Shown here piece after piece: positions 43,883-54,735 of a stretch of DNA of 64,000 nucleotides. This DNA comes from Ascoidea asiatica (lineage: Eukaryota; Ascomycota; Saccharomycetes; Ascoideales; Ascoideaceae), in the NCBI GenBank assembly GCA_001600695.1, contig BCKQ01000006.1:62001-126000 (forward strand). The letters are read 5' to 3'. Within the stretch, counting starts at the first letter, position 1. Each line of letters starts with the position of its first letter. A program made the position numbers and the translations under genes. The notes under the pieces are model-generated. The model saw nothing but the letters and a program-made list of their open reading frames with translations. It had not been told where the DNA came from and did no database searches.

Positions 43883-44620
43883 TTATTTATATTGAACTGG
43901 AGGAATTGGAGCAGAATTTTGAGTTCTTGGATATCCTTCAACATCATAAAATTGATCATTTGTACCAGTGGTAGTAGTATGTTGAGCATTATGAGATGCA
44001 GGATATTGCCTATTTGTAGTTGTATAAGCAGCATTATTATCATTTTGTTGATAAGTTTCACTTGTTGTAGGATATGAACCACTTGATTTTGTTGAATGAC
44101 CTTGATTTTGATTTGGATAAGTTGAACCTGAATTTCCATATCTAGAAGTATTATTATTATTAAGATTATTATTACCATAAGTATTTGAAACTCCAGATGT
44201 ATTTCTATTTGGATTTAAAGTTGAATTTGGATTTACATTTGCATTTGTGGTGGTATTTGCATTAGCATTTGAATTAACATAACCAGTATTTGCAGTATTT
44301 GTATTATTTCCAAATTCATTTGAAGAAGTTGAAATATAATCATCTGGATGATTATAATTTCTTGATTCTTTTTGAGATTGTTTATAAGAAGGAGGTAAAA
44401 TCCAAGTTTCATAACTCTTTAATGGAGTACCATTTCTTGCTTTCTTTCTTGCTGCAACACAACAACAAACTAATAATAATACAAATAAACATGGTAAAAT
44501 AAATAATAAAAAAAATAACCATCTTGCCCAATGCCATGTTGAACTTCCAGTACAAACATAATTACCATATGAATTATATCCACAAGTTCTTCTTTTAACT
44601 AATTCTACAACAGATGGCAT
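43883..44620 (-). CDS. RCR-family PPxY membrane protein (Rcr1/Rcr2-like)
   Basis: 245 residues. Short lumenal N-terminus with two Cys (C13, C23), a WHWARW stretch, one membrane segment (about 34-56), then a basic stop-transfer RKKAR and ETWILPPSYKQSQKE with PPSY at 76-79. The rest is a long Asn/Thr/Ser-rich tail ending PPVQYK. Yeast Rcr1 and Rcr2 have this plan; Rcr1 is an ER protein affecting chitin deposition and Congo-red resistance, and Rcr2 acts in plasma-membrane-to-vacuole trafficking. PPxY binds the WW domains of the Rsp5 ubiquitin ligase. It starts MPSVVEL, like the member at 58676. It lies some 10 kb from the main cluster, on the opposite strand. Confidence 0.8.
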   Translation of the reverse strand: MPSVVELVKRRTCGYNSYGNYVCTGSSTWHWARWLFFLLFILPCLFVLLLVCCCVAARKKARNGTPLKSYETWILPPSYKQSQKESRNYNHPDDYISTSSNEFGNNTNTANTGYVNSNANANTTTNANVNPNSTLNPNRNTSGVSNTYGNNNLNNNNTSRYGNSGSTYPNQNQGHSTKSSGSYPTTSETYQQNDNNAAYTTTNRQYPASHNAQHTTTTGTNDQFYDVEGYPRTQNSAPIPPVQYK

Positions 44621-45690
44621 TTTTAATTGTTTTCTTTGAGTAATATACTTATTATATGTATTATTTTATTTATTTCTTTATTTCTTTATTTTTAGCTTGC
44701 TTTCAACAAAATTTCACTTAATTGACACTTAATTTTGCAATCGTATTGTATACTTTAAATAAATAAGTTATTGAAATTACTAGTTTTTAAAAATATAAAT
44801 ATAATTCAAATTTGATGATACCATTGACAGTTTATATATAAAATTGATAAAATATTTTTAATATATATTTTCCTTTTTACGTAACTGAAATTGATAGATT
44901 TATACTAAGATTCATCATCCTTACTTGCTCGAATCTTTGAATAGATCCAAGAACTAACTGCACTTTAGACGTTAATTATTTTGTTTAAGAGCAATCTAAT
45001 AGCTTTTAAGTATGTCTATTGGTTTCCACATAAACTTAACCCATTTCATATGCGTTATTAAATAGAATAATTAAATGATGTCTTCCAATTTCATATTTCT
45101 GCTGACTTCATATTCTCATGAGTAGTAATAAGCAGTTATAAGATATTTCTCGACTAATAAAATATGGAATTTCTTCATGTTTCTTTTTTATTCATCTTGT
45201 TTGCTCAGCAAATTAGAAATATCCAAAGCTTAACGAAATCTTACACAGTGCTAAAACAGAAAACAAAAAAAAGAAGATAAAGAAAATGAACCATCAAAAA
45301 TTTAAAAATTGGAAATTGAAAAATAAAAATGAAAACGAGACCAGAGCTGTGGGACCAATACCGGAAGTAAACCCATGTGACTGAGTGGTGTCTGCCCTCG
45401 GAACACGTGCTTTTTGAGATTGGAAAAAACGCGTCATTTTCTTTTTTAAGATTATTTCAGTTCAAAAATAAATTCTAAGTTTGGCGTCGAGAATTTGGTG
45501 ATTTTGCTTTTGCTAAAGATTATTTTTGATTCATGAATAAATGATAAAAAGAATATTGATAATAATCAATCAGTCAATTACTTCCATTACTTTACAATCT
45601 ATTGATATAGACATTTCTTCTTTTCATTTAGATAAATCAACAATAATCATTAACTAATTTCCATTTTTTTAACAAAATATACTCAAATAA
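44621..45690. other. divergent intergenic region RCR-family gene / MSH2
   Basis: About 1.07 kb. Near MSH2 it contains CTGCCCTCGGAA (45392), CACGTG (45404) and ACGCGT (45429) within 45 bp. No gene seen. Confidence 0.6.
45404..45434 (+). promoter_or_regulatory. MSH2 upstream element: CACGTG plus MCB box ACGCGT
   Basis: CACGTG at 45404-45409 and ACGCGT at 45429-45434, about 260-285 bp before the MSH2 ATG. ACGCGT is the MBF site of S-phase genes in budding yeasts, so G1/S-periodic expression of MSH2 is a reasonable inference. Confidence 0.65.
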
Positions 45691-48660
45691 ATGTCAAGTA
45701 CAAGACCTGAATTGAAATTTTCTGATAATTCAGATGAAAGAAATTTCTATAAAAATTTAAAAAAATTACCAGATTCTCCTTTAAAAACAATAAGAATATT
45801 TGATAGAGGTGATTATTATACTATATTCAATAAAGATGCTCATTTGATAGCTGAAGAGATTTATAAAACTTCAAGTGTAATAAAAACTAAAGAAAATGTA
45901 AAATATGTTACAATAAGTAAACAAATCTTTAATAAAACTATTGAAGTATTTGTACTTTCTCAAGGTTATAAATTCGAAATATATAATAAATCTTTTAAAA
46001 TTATTAAAAATTTAACTCCAGGAGATTTAAATTCAATTGAAGAATATATAAATAATGATCAAGATAATGATAATGATAATTATAATACGGATTCTAATAA
46101 TACTAATATTGCAAGTCTTAATTCTTACCTTTCATCTTCAAATAATACTTTAATCGCTTTGAAATTATCGTTCAAAAATGATGGATTTTACGTTGGTTTA
46201 TCCTTTATTGATTCAACTTTAAAATTAATAGGAATTTGTCAATTTATTGATAATGATTTATTTTCAAATTTAGAAACTTTATTAATTCAATTAAGTGTTA
46301 AAGAATGTATATTACCTTCATCTCATATAAATACTCATCATAATAATAATGATACTTTTAAAAAATTAATTCAAGTTTTAAATAGATCTGATATTACAAT
46401 TTCTGAATTAAAACAATCTGATTTTTCAATTGAAGATATTGAAATTGATTTAAATAAAATTTTAGTTCAATCCGATTCAAAATTATTTAAAACAAATTCA
46501 AATCTTTCTGGTAATGATTTATCATTAAGTTGTACTTCGGCTTTATTAAATTATTTAAATATTTTAAATGATGAATCAAATTTTAATAAATTTAAATTCA
46601 TTATTCATACAATTGATAAATTTATGAAATTAGATTTATCTGCAACTAAAGCTTTAAATTTATTTCCAATTTCTTCAAATTTTAATTCTTCAACTTCTAA
46701 ATTTTCAAATCTTTATGATTTATTAAATCGTTGTAAAACAACTGAAGGTAAAAGAATCTTATCTCAATGGATTAAACAACCTTTAACTGATATAAATATT
46801 ATAAATTCAAGACATCTTTTAACTGGTTTTTTAGTTAATGAATCTTTAACAAGAGATTCTTTAAGAGATCAATATTTATTACAAGTTCCAAATATTAGAA
46901 GATTAACTAGAAAATTATCTAAAAGTTCTGCAAAATTAGATGATGTTTTAAGTTTAAATAATTTAGTTGTTATTTTACCAGATATTATAAATTTAATTCA
47001 AAGTTCTTATGATAATATAGATGAAAATAAAGATCAATATGATTTTTTACAAAATATTCATGAAAAAGATTCTGATAAAGATTTAATTCAATTAAAAAAT
47101 TTAATTAATGATGATTGGATTAAAAATTTAAATTCAAATATGTTATCATTATTAAATTTTCAAGAAATGGTTGAAAGTACAATAGATTTAGAAGCTGCTG
47201 AAAGTCATCATTATATTGTTAAACCGTGTTTTGATCCTGAATTAACAGATTTAAAAAATCGTCTTGATCAAGCAAGAGAAGAAATTGATCAATGTCATTC
47301 AAATGTTGCGAATGATTTAGGCCTTGATGGTGAAAAAAAACTTAAATTAGAAAATCATATTAATCATGGTTATTGTTTACGAATTACAAGAAATGATTCT
47401 TCAGTTTTAAGAAAAAAAAAACATTATATTGAATTACAAACTGTTAAGGCTGGTGTATTTTTTACTACCTCTGAACTTAGATCTTTATCAGAAGAAGCAC
47501 TGCAATTACAACAAGAATATGATAAAAAGCAATCTCAGTTTGTAAAAGAGGTTATCTCTGTAGCTGCCACTTACTGTACGGTATTTGATAATTTAGCTGG
47601 AGTTTTAGCTGAAATTGATATAATTTCTTCTTTTGCTTTTGTATCCAGTTATGCCCCTGTTTCTTATGTTAGACCTTTAATGCATGAAATGAACTCTACA
47701 GAAGGTAAAACCATAATAAAGGAAGCTCGTCATCCCTGTTTGGAAGCTCAAGATGATATTTCATTTATAAGTAATGATATTGAATTATCAAGAAATGAAA
47801 AGGAATTTTTAATAATAACAGGACCAAATATGGGGGGAAAATCAACATATATAAGGACAGTTGGTATAATAACTTTAATGGCTCAAATTGGTTGTTTCGT
47901 TCCTGCTACTGAAGCTGAATTGTCTATTGTAGATGCTATATTATCCAGAGTTGGTGCTGGTGATTCCCAATTAAAAGGATTGTCTACATTTATGTCTGAA
48001 ATGTTAGAAATGTCTAGTATTTTGAAAACTGCTACTAAAAATTCTTTGATTATTATTGATGAATTGGGTAGAGGAACAAGTACTTATGATGGATTCGGAT
48101 TAGCTTGGGGTATTAGTGAACATATTGCCAAAAAAATACATGCCTTTACATTATTTGCTACTCATTTTCATGAGCTAACTTCTTTGGCAGATCAAGTTCC
48201 TACTGTTCATAATCTTCATGTAGTTGCACATATAAATGATAATCAACTCAATGAGGAAGATACAAATACTGAAAATATAACTTTGCTTTATAAAGTAGAG
48301 CCAGGTATATCTGATCAATCATTTGGTATTCATGTGGCAGAAATTGTAAAATTTCCTTCTAAAATTATTCATATGGCAAAGAGAAAAGCATCCGAATTAG
48401 AAGACTATGGAACTAAAAAGAATGGTTCAAGGGATGATCCATATGTTGCTGACAAAAGAACTAAATGTAATTCAACTGAGATAATTGAGGGAAATAATTT
48501 ACTAAAAAGAATTCTTCAGAGCTGGAGATCTGAAGTTGGAAATGATCTTGATCAAATGAAGGCTGATGAGGCTGCAGCCAAATTAAAAAACCTAGTACAT
48601 AACAAATTTAAAGATGAAATAAAAGGAAGTAAATTTTTACAAGAAGTTCTATCTTTATAG
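45691..48660 (+). CDS. MSH2: DNA mismatch recognition protein Msh2
   Basis: This 989-residue MutS homologue is close to the yeast length (964). Domain order: N-terminal mismatch-recognition and connector domains (residues 1-300), lever and clamp (about 300-680), ATPase at the C-terminus. Walker A GPNMGGKSTYIRT is at about 711, the Walker B/signature IIDELGRGTSTYDG near 790, and the ATHFHEL block near 830. A C-terminal helix-turn-helix follows for dimerisation. Msh2 pairs with Msh6 or Msh3 to detect mispairs and loops. It lacks the Phe-x-Glu of mispair-contacting Msh6, as expected for Msh2. An Asp/Asn-rich insert sits near 125-145. It is convergent with POL1. Confidence 0.97.
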   Translation: MSSTRPELKFSDNSDERNFYKNLKKLPDSPLKTIRIFDRGDYYTIFNKDAHLIAEEIYKTSSVIKTKENVKYVTISKQIFNKTIEVFVLSQGYKFEIYNKSFKIIKNLTPGDLNSIEEYINNDQDNDNDNYNTDSNNTNIASLNSYLSSSNNTLIALKLSFKNDGFYVGLSFIDSTLKLIGICQFIDNDLFSNLETLLIQLSVKECILPSSHINTHHNNNDTFKKLIQVLNRSDITISELKQSDFSIEDIEIDLNKILVQSDSKLFKTNSNLSGNDLSLSCTSALLNYLNILNDESNFNKFKFIIHTIDKFMKLDLSATKALNLFPISSNFNSSTSKFSNLYDLLNRCKTTEGKRILSQWIKQPLTDINIINSRHLLTGFLVNESLTRDSLRDQYLLQVPNIRRLTRKLSKSSAKLDDVLSLNNLVVILPDIINLIQSSYDNIDENKDQYDFLQNIHEKDSDKDLIQLKNLINDDWIKNLNSNMLSLLNFQEMVESTIDLEAAESHHYIVKPCFDPELTDLKNRLDQAREEIDQCHSNVANDLGLDGEKKLKLENHINHGYCLRITRNDSSVLRKKKHYIELQTVKAGVFFTTSELRSLSEEALQLQQEYDKKQSQFVKEVISVAATYCTVFDNLAGVLAEIDIISSFAFVSSYAPVSYVRPLMHEMNSTEGKTIIKEARHPCLEAQDDISFISNDIELSRNEKEFLIITGPNMGGKSTYIRTVGIITLMAQIGCFVPATEAELSIVDAILSRVGAGDSQLKGLSTFMSEMLEMSSILKTATKNSLIIIDELGRGTSTYDGFGLAWGISEHIAKKIHAFTLFATHFHELTSLADQVPTVHNLHVVAHINDNQLNEEDTNTENITLLYKVEPGISDQSFGIHVAEIVKFPSKIIHMAKRKASELEDYGTKKNGSRDDPYVADKRTKCNSTEIIEGNNLLKRILQSWRSEVGNDLDQMKADEAAAKLKNLVHNKFKDEIKGSKFLQEVLSL

Positions 48661-48747
48661 TTTTTCTTTGATTACTTTTATAAAATGATTACCTGAAACA
48701 ATTTTAGACAATCTAATTTAGGATTTATATATATAATGAAAAAAGTG

Positions 48748-48772
48748 TTCTTCTCAGATTACCGGAGAAGAA
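48748..48772. terminator. 8-bp inverted repeat in the convergent MSH2/POL1 spacer
   Basis: TTCTTCTC (48748-48755) and GAGAAGAA (48765-48772) with a 9-nt loop, in the 197-bp gap between the MSH2 and POL1 stops. It may shape both transcript 3' ends. Yeast 3' end formation does not need hairpins, so this is tentative. Confidence 0.4.
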
Positions 48773-48857
48773 TTATAATGCATTTGAAACTAGAATGAAA
48801 ACAATAAAATAAAAACAGTAAAATAAATATACAATAAATAAAAAGATGAAGTAAAAT

Positions 48858-51800
48858 CTATACAGAAACACCTTCAGTGCTTGAGGGAATCATAAATCCA
48901 AAAATACTAGACATATCAACAAAACGACGAGCACAATTATCAAGATACTTTTCTACAACACTCCTGGACGCATCAAATAAATCTCTATTTTGCTCACATA
49001 AAGCAGTAACCTGTGCAGAAGGTAATTTTGAAGGGATATCATCTTCATTTTTAGCCTCTGAATGAATGTATAATGGTCTGAGAGCCTCTTTTTTATTTTT
49101 TTCAATATCAAATATTGAATCAAAATACAATAGCTGATTATACAACTGTTTATCACTGAAGCGATATCTCATTATTCCTTTACATTCTTTTGATTTTCCA
49201 CCAGTTCCAATACAGCATCGGCCATATACTGATATTTGCCTTGTAATAATACCACAAGCAGGATCATCACACACAACCCAACCAGCATAATATAGAGAAA
49301 TATATGATCTTATAATATTTTCCAACTGGGCGTTTAGCATTAAAGGCGTTATCATAGAATCACATTTAGAACATTTAATCCCTTTAAAAGTTACTTGATA
49401 ATCATTCGATGCCTGTATACCTCCAAAACGAAATTTTGATTCACAATTAGCACATTTCACCCAAAGAGCATGACAATCTTGAAATCTATCTTTATCTGTT
49501 AAACTATGTTCCAAAGGTTCTAACTCCTGATTATTTCCTGAATTATTTCCTCTATTTTTATATTTACTGCCATCAAGACCTAAAGATTCAGCTAGTCTAA
49601 CAGGATCAACACCCTCTATTCTTTCCAATAATCTTTCAATTGGAGCTAAAATTTGTTTTTCAAGATAATATTTGGAATCTGGCTTATAAACTGAATCTTT
49701 TGCTAAAACCTCTTTCAACGATCTTGCTCTATCAGCTGTCGAGGTTCCATCTTCACCTTCTGTTATTATATAAGTAACAACAGAGCCTGCTTTTATGATA
49801 ACCCCACTTTTTCTCAATCTTAAAGCAACTTGAACTTGTGGCATTTTTGCACCATTTGGATAATTTTTAGGATCTTTTGATAATTTGGTATTTATTTTGA
49901 ACTTATCTGCCCTGTATTCGTTTTCTTTAATTTTCTTGCTGACATCAGTTAAATAGTCGTATATTTCAGTTAATAGCTCATCTGAATCACTTTCTGATCC
50001 CAACAATTTTTCTAAAACAAAAATAGAAACTTCTTTAGATAGTGGACAATACTCTCTTCTTCTCATATCAAGACCTTTGACTTCTAAAGTAGTAGAAAGA
50101 TCTCCGTTTTTTTCTGTTACATTAAGGGCAGCATATTTCTTCTTAGCATGCAAAAGAATTCTTTTAAATATATTATCAATGTCAATTTCCAATAATCTGA
50201 AACGTTCATTGATTTTTAATTTAAATTCTTCCCCAATCTTTAAAGCTTCTTTGTAATCTTGAGTACCTGTATCAATCATAACCGAATCAGTATCACCATA
50301 AATAACTTTGAGATTTATAGACTCTGCCATTTGACGTGTATCCATCAAAATTTCTCTACCTTTATTTGTGACCAACATGGCTAGCGGTTTAGCATAAAAT
50401 CTACTATTTACATAACCTAAACAACCATACATAGAATTGGCAGTCAATTTTAGAGCTTGTTGTCTAATATCATATTGCATTCTTTCAAAGTTTGTATTTT
50501 TTGGATCTTTCAAAAGCTTTTTAACTTCTCGACGACGACTAACTAAGGTATGCAATAATCTAGGTAAAACTCCCTGCTCAGTATTATGATCAGGATACTC
50601 TGGTAGTTCCTCATCATTATGATTGATATTGTATTCATCTCTTTCCACAGTGGTAAAACAAATATTGAACTCTTGAATAATACTAGGATAAAGCGAGTTG
50701 TAATCCATTACCAAAATATAATTTCTATGTAACCCCTTTTCAGGATCAAAAACCAAACCACCTTGAAATTTGGACTTTTTGTTTGAAACTTGAGTTTGAG
50801 CAGAATCTTCATCATTAGGGATTTGGGTATCTTGAGTTTGTTGCTGGACTTCCTTTAAATTAGCATTCTTTCTCTGCCAATTAGACTCTTTGTCAGGTAT
50901 AATAAATCCTTTTCTAGAAAATTCATGTAAAAGAATACTTTCATTTCTACCTGCTCTGGTACCATTTAATGTTAGCGACCAAGCATTACCAGCAATATTT
51001 GTAAGCTGCTTAGATAATGATAATATCTGAATTTCAAATGCTATTTCCGCTGATATTCGAACTGTTGCAAGATTTTCTTTTAGTACCATCATTAAAAAAG
51101 TGGGGTCATCAGAATATTGAGGATCATTCAAATTATAATCCAAGACAAAATGTTTTTTCTTACAACATACTTCATACATTTCATTCAAATCCCATGACTG
51201 ACATTTACTTGTTAATGATTGACCTAATTCATTGGCAATATCACATAACAATCTACCTTGGAAAATTTCTCGTAATTGAATATTATTCGAACCAGCTCCA
51301 CGACTACGACGAGTAAATGATTCTGGCCAAGATTTTCTGTTTCTTCGTCCAAGGAATGACCATGTTTGAATATTTAAACTGTGTAGCCTATGAACCAAAA
51401 CATCTAACGAGATATTTTCTAAGCGATGACCGATAAATACATCTGGATCAACTTGTTTTATCATGGCCATTAGACAACCAAGTAAAGCTTTCTCAGAGTT
51501 AAAAGTTCTGAGTGGAAAGTTATGCTTCTTAGCAAGTGCATTAAAACCTGGAGGAAGACTTGATTTTAGAACTCCAACTGGTCTAACCAAAGTGAATATA
51601 TCATCTGGCTTCAAATTTTCATCAATTGGTTGATCTTGAGGTAAATTTTTAAAAGTGGCAAACGAAACTGAAGCAACTTCTTGTGTGTTGTCCTTGGCGT
51701 TCATTATCGTCTGAACAGAAATTGACATACAATTTAAAGAAGGTGGAATTAAATTTAATTCCTTTTGTTTAATATCTTCCATAACCTTAACAAATTTAGG

Positions 51801-53774
51801 ATCCGAAACTGAAACTTCAATTCCACAATGAGATATATTACTCAAAGCTGTGAAATCAGGATTAGATATTTCTAGCCAACATGGTCCCATGATATTATTC
51901 TGTAAAATAAAACTTTCAAATATACTAGTATTCGAGCCAAAAACTTTTGAGAAAGTTTCACCCTCTAAATCTGAAGGAATATTAACTTTTCTGTTCAAAG
52001 GTGTCTGGTAAGGTAATAGAACCTTCAAATAATCAGCTTCTTTGGGAATTTCAGGTAATTCAAAACAATATTTCTTAGTTTCAGGTTTTGCTCTTAGCGT
52101 TTTCAACCCATATTTTCCTACAATTAAAGGAACAATTTCCTCATGAACATCTGCTGTAGTTATTTCTTTTACGTCATCATCATTATCATTGTTGTCATCA
52201 TTATCAACTTCTTCTTCCTTATCTTCGGATTTTTTTTCGATCCCTTCAGATTTATTACTTTCTTTGTTCTTTTGCTTATCACCATCATCATCATTATTAA
52301 CAGATTCAACTTTTTCCTTTGAAGGCTTTTTGAAAGTTCTTGGAAGAAAATACAATTCTTTACAGATATTATTAATTTGAACAACACCTGAAACAAATTT
52401 TTGTTTTTTATTATTTTTATTATTTTTCAAATTAGAATTACTATCATAATCATTCACAGGAATTTTTCCAAATAAAAGTAAAGAATTATCAGCCGCTTCA
52501 GCATAATCAATCCAATACATTTTAAAAGTATCATTTGAATCTAAAATATCATCTTCTGAAACTTTTTTACTAGGAGACATATAATTTTTAGAAGGTGATG
52601 AAGATGGATTTAAATTCATATTATAATTATTGGCAGCACATGGAGCTTTTATTTCAACTTTTTTTGAAGTCATATTTACGTCTCTTTTTATATTACCTGT
52701 TGTTCCTCTAGGTCTTTTTGCAGCAATAAATTCATCATCTGAGTCAGAATCAAAATCTGATTCTGGCTCTGATTTTATTTTTAAATTTGATTCTTTTTCA
52801 GATTCTGTTTTCTTAATTTCTTTTACTTCTTCTTCCTTTTTAATTTTTAAAGATTCCTTTGAAGGTAAATTCGAAGCAGGATTAGGATCATCAAAATCCA
52901 TTGATGCAAAATCCACATCATGATCAAAATCATTGTCCATTTGAAAATCATCATCATCATCATCATCATTATATAGATTAGATACTTTCTTTGGGAAATT
53001 GCTACTACTTGATATTTTTTTTGTTGGAGAAGATAATACGAGAAACTCATTATCCTTTGATCTAAATGATGGGAATGTAGTTGTAGATGATTTTGACGTT
53101 CTTGAAGAAAATAATCTTTTTCTTTTTGGTGAGGATCTAGTGGTTAATAAATCTAAATCATCAAAATTATCATCGTTTTGAAAATCAAATTTTTGTCTAA
53201 ATTTTGAAGTATTTTTTGAAATTGAATTATTATTATTTTTATTCCCGCTTTTATTTGAATCTTTGAGAGAGTTTTTATCATTTTTATCATTATCATCATC
53301 ATAGAAATCATTTAATATATCGTCAACATTAGTTAATTTTTTAGAGTTTGAACTTTTATTATTTGAAGAATTTTTATTATTTATATTAATATTAGGTTTG
53401 AAAAACTGATTGATTTTCATGGTTTTTCTAATTCTTCTTCGTTTTATTGGTTTGATTGAGCCATCGGGATTAACTTGATCAATATCATTATCATCAATTT
53501 CATATTCCTCATTATCTTTATTATTATCATCATCATCAGAATAATATTTATGTTTTTGATCCCAATCATCTAATCCATTATCTGCATAACCCTCACCATT
53601 ATCATCTACTATGAAATCATCTTTTAATAGGTTATCCCTTTTACGTCTTCTAAAAGTTTCTTCATCCACTTCTTCATAAATACTTTCAAATTCAGGATCT
53701 TCATATCCTCCACGCACAGAAGTCTTATTTGCTCGAGCAGCTCTCAATGCTGCAAATTTATCTTTTCTTGCCAT
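48858..53774 (-). CDS. POL1: DNA polymerase alpha catalytic subunit
   Basis: The ATG at 53774 (MARKDKFAALRAARANK) gives 1638 residues; a longer frame begins at TTG and was ignored. This is a family-B polymerase. Motif A DYNSLYPSII is at about 1024, KLTANSMYG (motif B) follows, and motif C YGDTDSVMI is near 1159. The C-terminus carries two Cys clusters (CANC...CSKC and CDDPAC...CCIGTGGKSKEC) that bind metal and the B subunit. The inactive exonuclease domain is at about 700-900. The acidic Asn/Asp/Ser-rich N-terminus makes it longer than yeast Pol1 (1468). With primase the enzyme starts Okazaki fragments. An MCB box lies 206 bp upstream. Confidence 0.97.
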   Translation of the reverse strand: MARKDKFAALRAARANKTSVRGGYEDPEFESIYEEVDEETFRRRKRDNLLKDDFIVDDNGEGYADNGLDDWDQKHKYYSDDDDNNKDNEEYEIDDNDIDQVNPDGSIKPIKRRRIRKTMKINQFFKPNININNKNSSNNKSSNSKKLTNVDDILNDFYDDDNDKNDKNSLKDSNKSGNKNNNNSISKNTSKFRQKFDFQNDDNFDDLDLLTTRSSPKRKRLFSSRTSKSSTTTFPSFRSKDNEFLVLSSPTKKISSSSNFPKKVSNLYNDDDDDDDFQMDNDFDHDVDFASMDFDDPNPASNLPSKESLKIKKEEEVKEIKKTESEKESNLKIKSEPESDFDSDSDDEFIAAKRPRGTTGNIKRDVNMTSKKVEIKAPCAANNYNMNLNPSSSPSKNYMSPSKKVSEDDILDSNDTFKMYWIDYAEAADNSLLLFGKIPVNDYDSNSNLKNNKNNKKQKFVSGVVQINNICKELYFLPRTFKKPSKEKVESVNNDDDGDKQKNKESNKSEGIEKKSEDKEEEVDNDDNNDNDDDVKEITTADVHEEIVPLIVGKYGLKTLRAKPETKKYCFELPEIPKEADYLKVLLPYQTPLNRKVNIPSDLEGETFSKVFGSNTSIFESFILQNNIMGPCWLEISNPDFTALSNISHCGIEVSVSDPKFVKVMEDIKQKELNLIPPSLNCMSISVQTIMNAKDNTQEVASVSFATFKNLPQDQPIDENLKPDDIFTLVRPVGVLKSSLPPGFNALAKKHNFPLRTFNSEKALLGCLMAMIKQVDPDVFIGHRLENISLDVLVHRLHSLNIQTWSFLGRRNRKSWPESFTRRSRGAGSNNIQLREIFQGRLLCDIANELGQSLTSKCQSWDLNEMYEVCCKKKHFVLDYNLNDPQYSDDPTFLMMVLKENLATVRISAEIAFEIQILSLSKQLTNIAGNAWSLTLNGTRAGRNESILLHEFSRKGFIIPDKESNWQRKNANLKEVQQQTQDTQIPNDEDSAQTQVSNKKSKFQGGLVFDPEKGLHRNYILVMDYNSLYPSIIQEFNICFTTVERDEYNINHNDEELPEYPDHNTEQGVLPRLLHTLVSRRREVKKLLKDPKNTNFERMQYDIRQQALKLTANSMYGCLGYVNSRFYAKPLAMLVTNKGREILMDTRQMAESINLKVIYGDTDSVMIDTGTQDYKEALKIGEEFKLKINERFRLLEIDIDNIFKRILLHAKKKYAALNVTEKNGDLSTTLEVKGLDMRRREYCPLSKEVSIFVLEKLLGSESDSDELLTEIYDYLTDVSKKIKENEYRADKFKINTKLSKDPKNYPNGAKMPQVQVALRLRKSGVIIKAGSVVTYIITEGEDGTSTADRARSLKEVLAKDSVYKPDSKYYLEKQILAPIERLLERIEGVDPVRLAESLGLDGSKYKNRGNNSGNNQELEPLEHSLTDKDRFQDCHALWVKCANCESKFRFGGIQASNDYQVTFKGIKCSKCDSMITPLMLNAQLENIIRSYISLYYAGWVVCDDPACGIITRQISVYGRCCIGTGGKSKECKGIMRYRFSDKQLYNQLLYFDSIFDIEKNKKEALRPLYIHSEAKNEDDIPSKLPSAQVTALCEQNRDLFDASRSVVEKYLDNCARRFVDMSSIFGFMIPSSTEGVSV

Positions 53775-54735
53775 TACTATTTGGAAAATAAAGTGACAGA
53801 GAAACACCAAATAATAAAATAACTGCTTCCTGATCTGAGTATGTTTGAATTGGAGATATATAACTTATGATCAGATATTATCAAAATAGAAAAACATCCC
53901 AGCTTAAAGCGATTCAGAACAAAAAAATGAAATTCTTCTCCAAGTGCACTAAGATTGAAAACTTGAATATTAAAAGAAGACGCGTCACGTAAACAATTAA
54001 TTAATAGAACACTGAAATAAAATATCGTTTATTTTTACGTGTCAGATTTTGGCTGCGGCCCGTGTCTTTTCCGTTCTTGAGTCCACTTTTGTGGTTTTTA
54101 TTTTGGATTCTACTTTTTTTTTCAAGTGATCTATTTCTTGGTCTGGAACGGGCAAAGCGCTGATGCTGACAAAGTTACTTAAGGAAATTGGCTTCAATGA
54201 CAAATAAACAATATCAAAAAGCAATCAGGCAAATATCAAAATAAAATATAGATCGAATAGCTTATAAACCATATTTTTTTTAAATTTAAACATCCAAAAG
54301 TGATTAATCATTGGCTTTATTACAAATGCACTCCAGACTTTCCAAGAGATGCACTTTCCTCAAATAGTGTGTATGCTCTCGTAATCTATTGTCAGCTACT
54401 GCAGTTAATCAATCCTATCGTCAATGGTTATCAATTATGACTTTGTTTCGAGCTCCAGAATCTTCAATGTTTTGTAATAATAAATAATGATTAGATTTTT
54501 TGTGGGTTTTAAATCTTTGGGATAATGAATTTTTATTGGTTATTGTTATGAATCTCTTCAAGGGATTATAAATCTACAAATCTATCAAAAAGGCACTACA
54601 TAATATACTGAAGAATTACTTAATATAAATTAAAGCATTCTTCCACTATAATATTTTTAAAAACTTTACAGAAATCAATCAAAATAATCAAATATAAATT
54701 TTTATAATATATCAAATTAGTCAAATCAATTCACA
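53775..54735. other. divergent intergenic region POL1 / RCR-family gene
   Basis: About 960 bp. The POL1 side holds the MCB box. A GC-richer patch at 54030-54180 contains GGCTGCGGCCCGTG-like sequence. The last 500 bp before the RCR gene are AT-rich. A 60-codon minus frame at 54042-54224 has no recognisable content. Confidence 0.55.
53980..53985 (-). promoter_or_regulatory. MCB box ACGCGT upstream of POL1
   Basis: ACGCGT in GACGCGTCACGTAA, 206 bp before the POL1 ATG. MBF sites of this sequence control POL1 and other replication genes in S. cerevisiae, so G1/S control is likely conserved here. Confidence 0.7.

Noticed and set aside
53775..53810. Twelve-residue N-terminal extension of POL1
   Set aside because: It begins with TTG; the first ATG is at 53774 and fits the family start.
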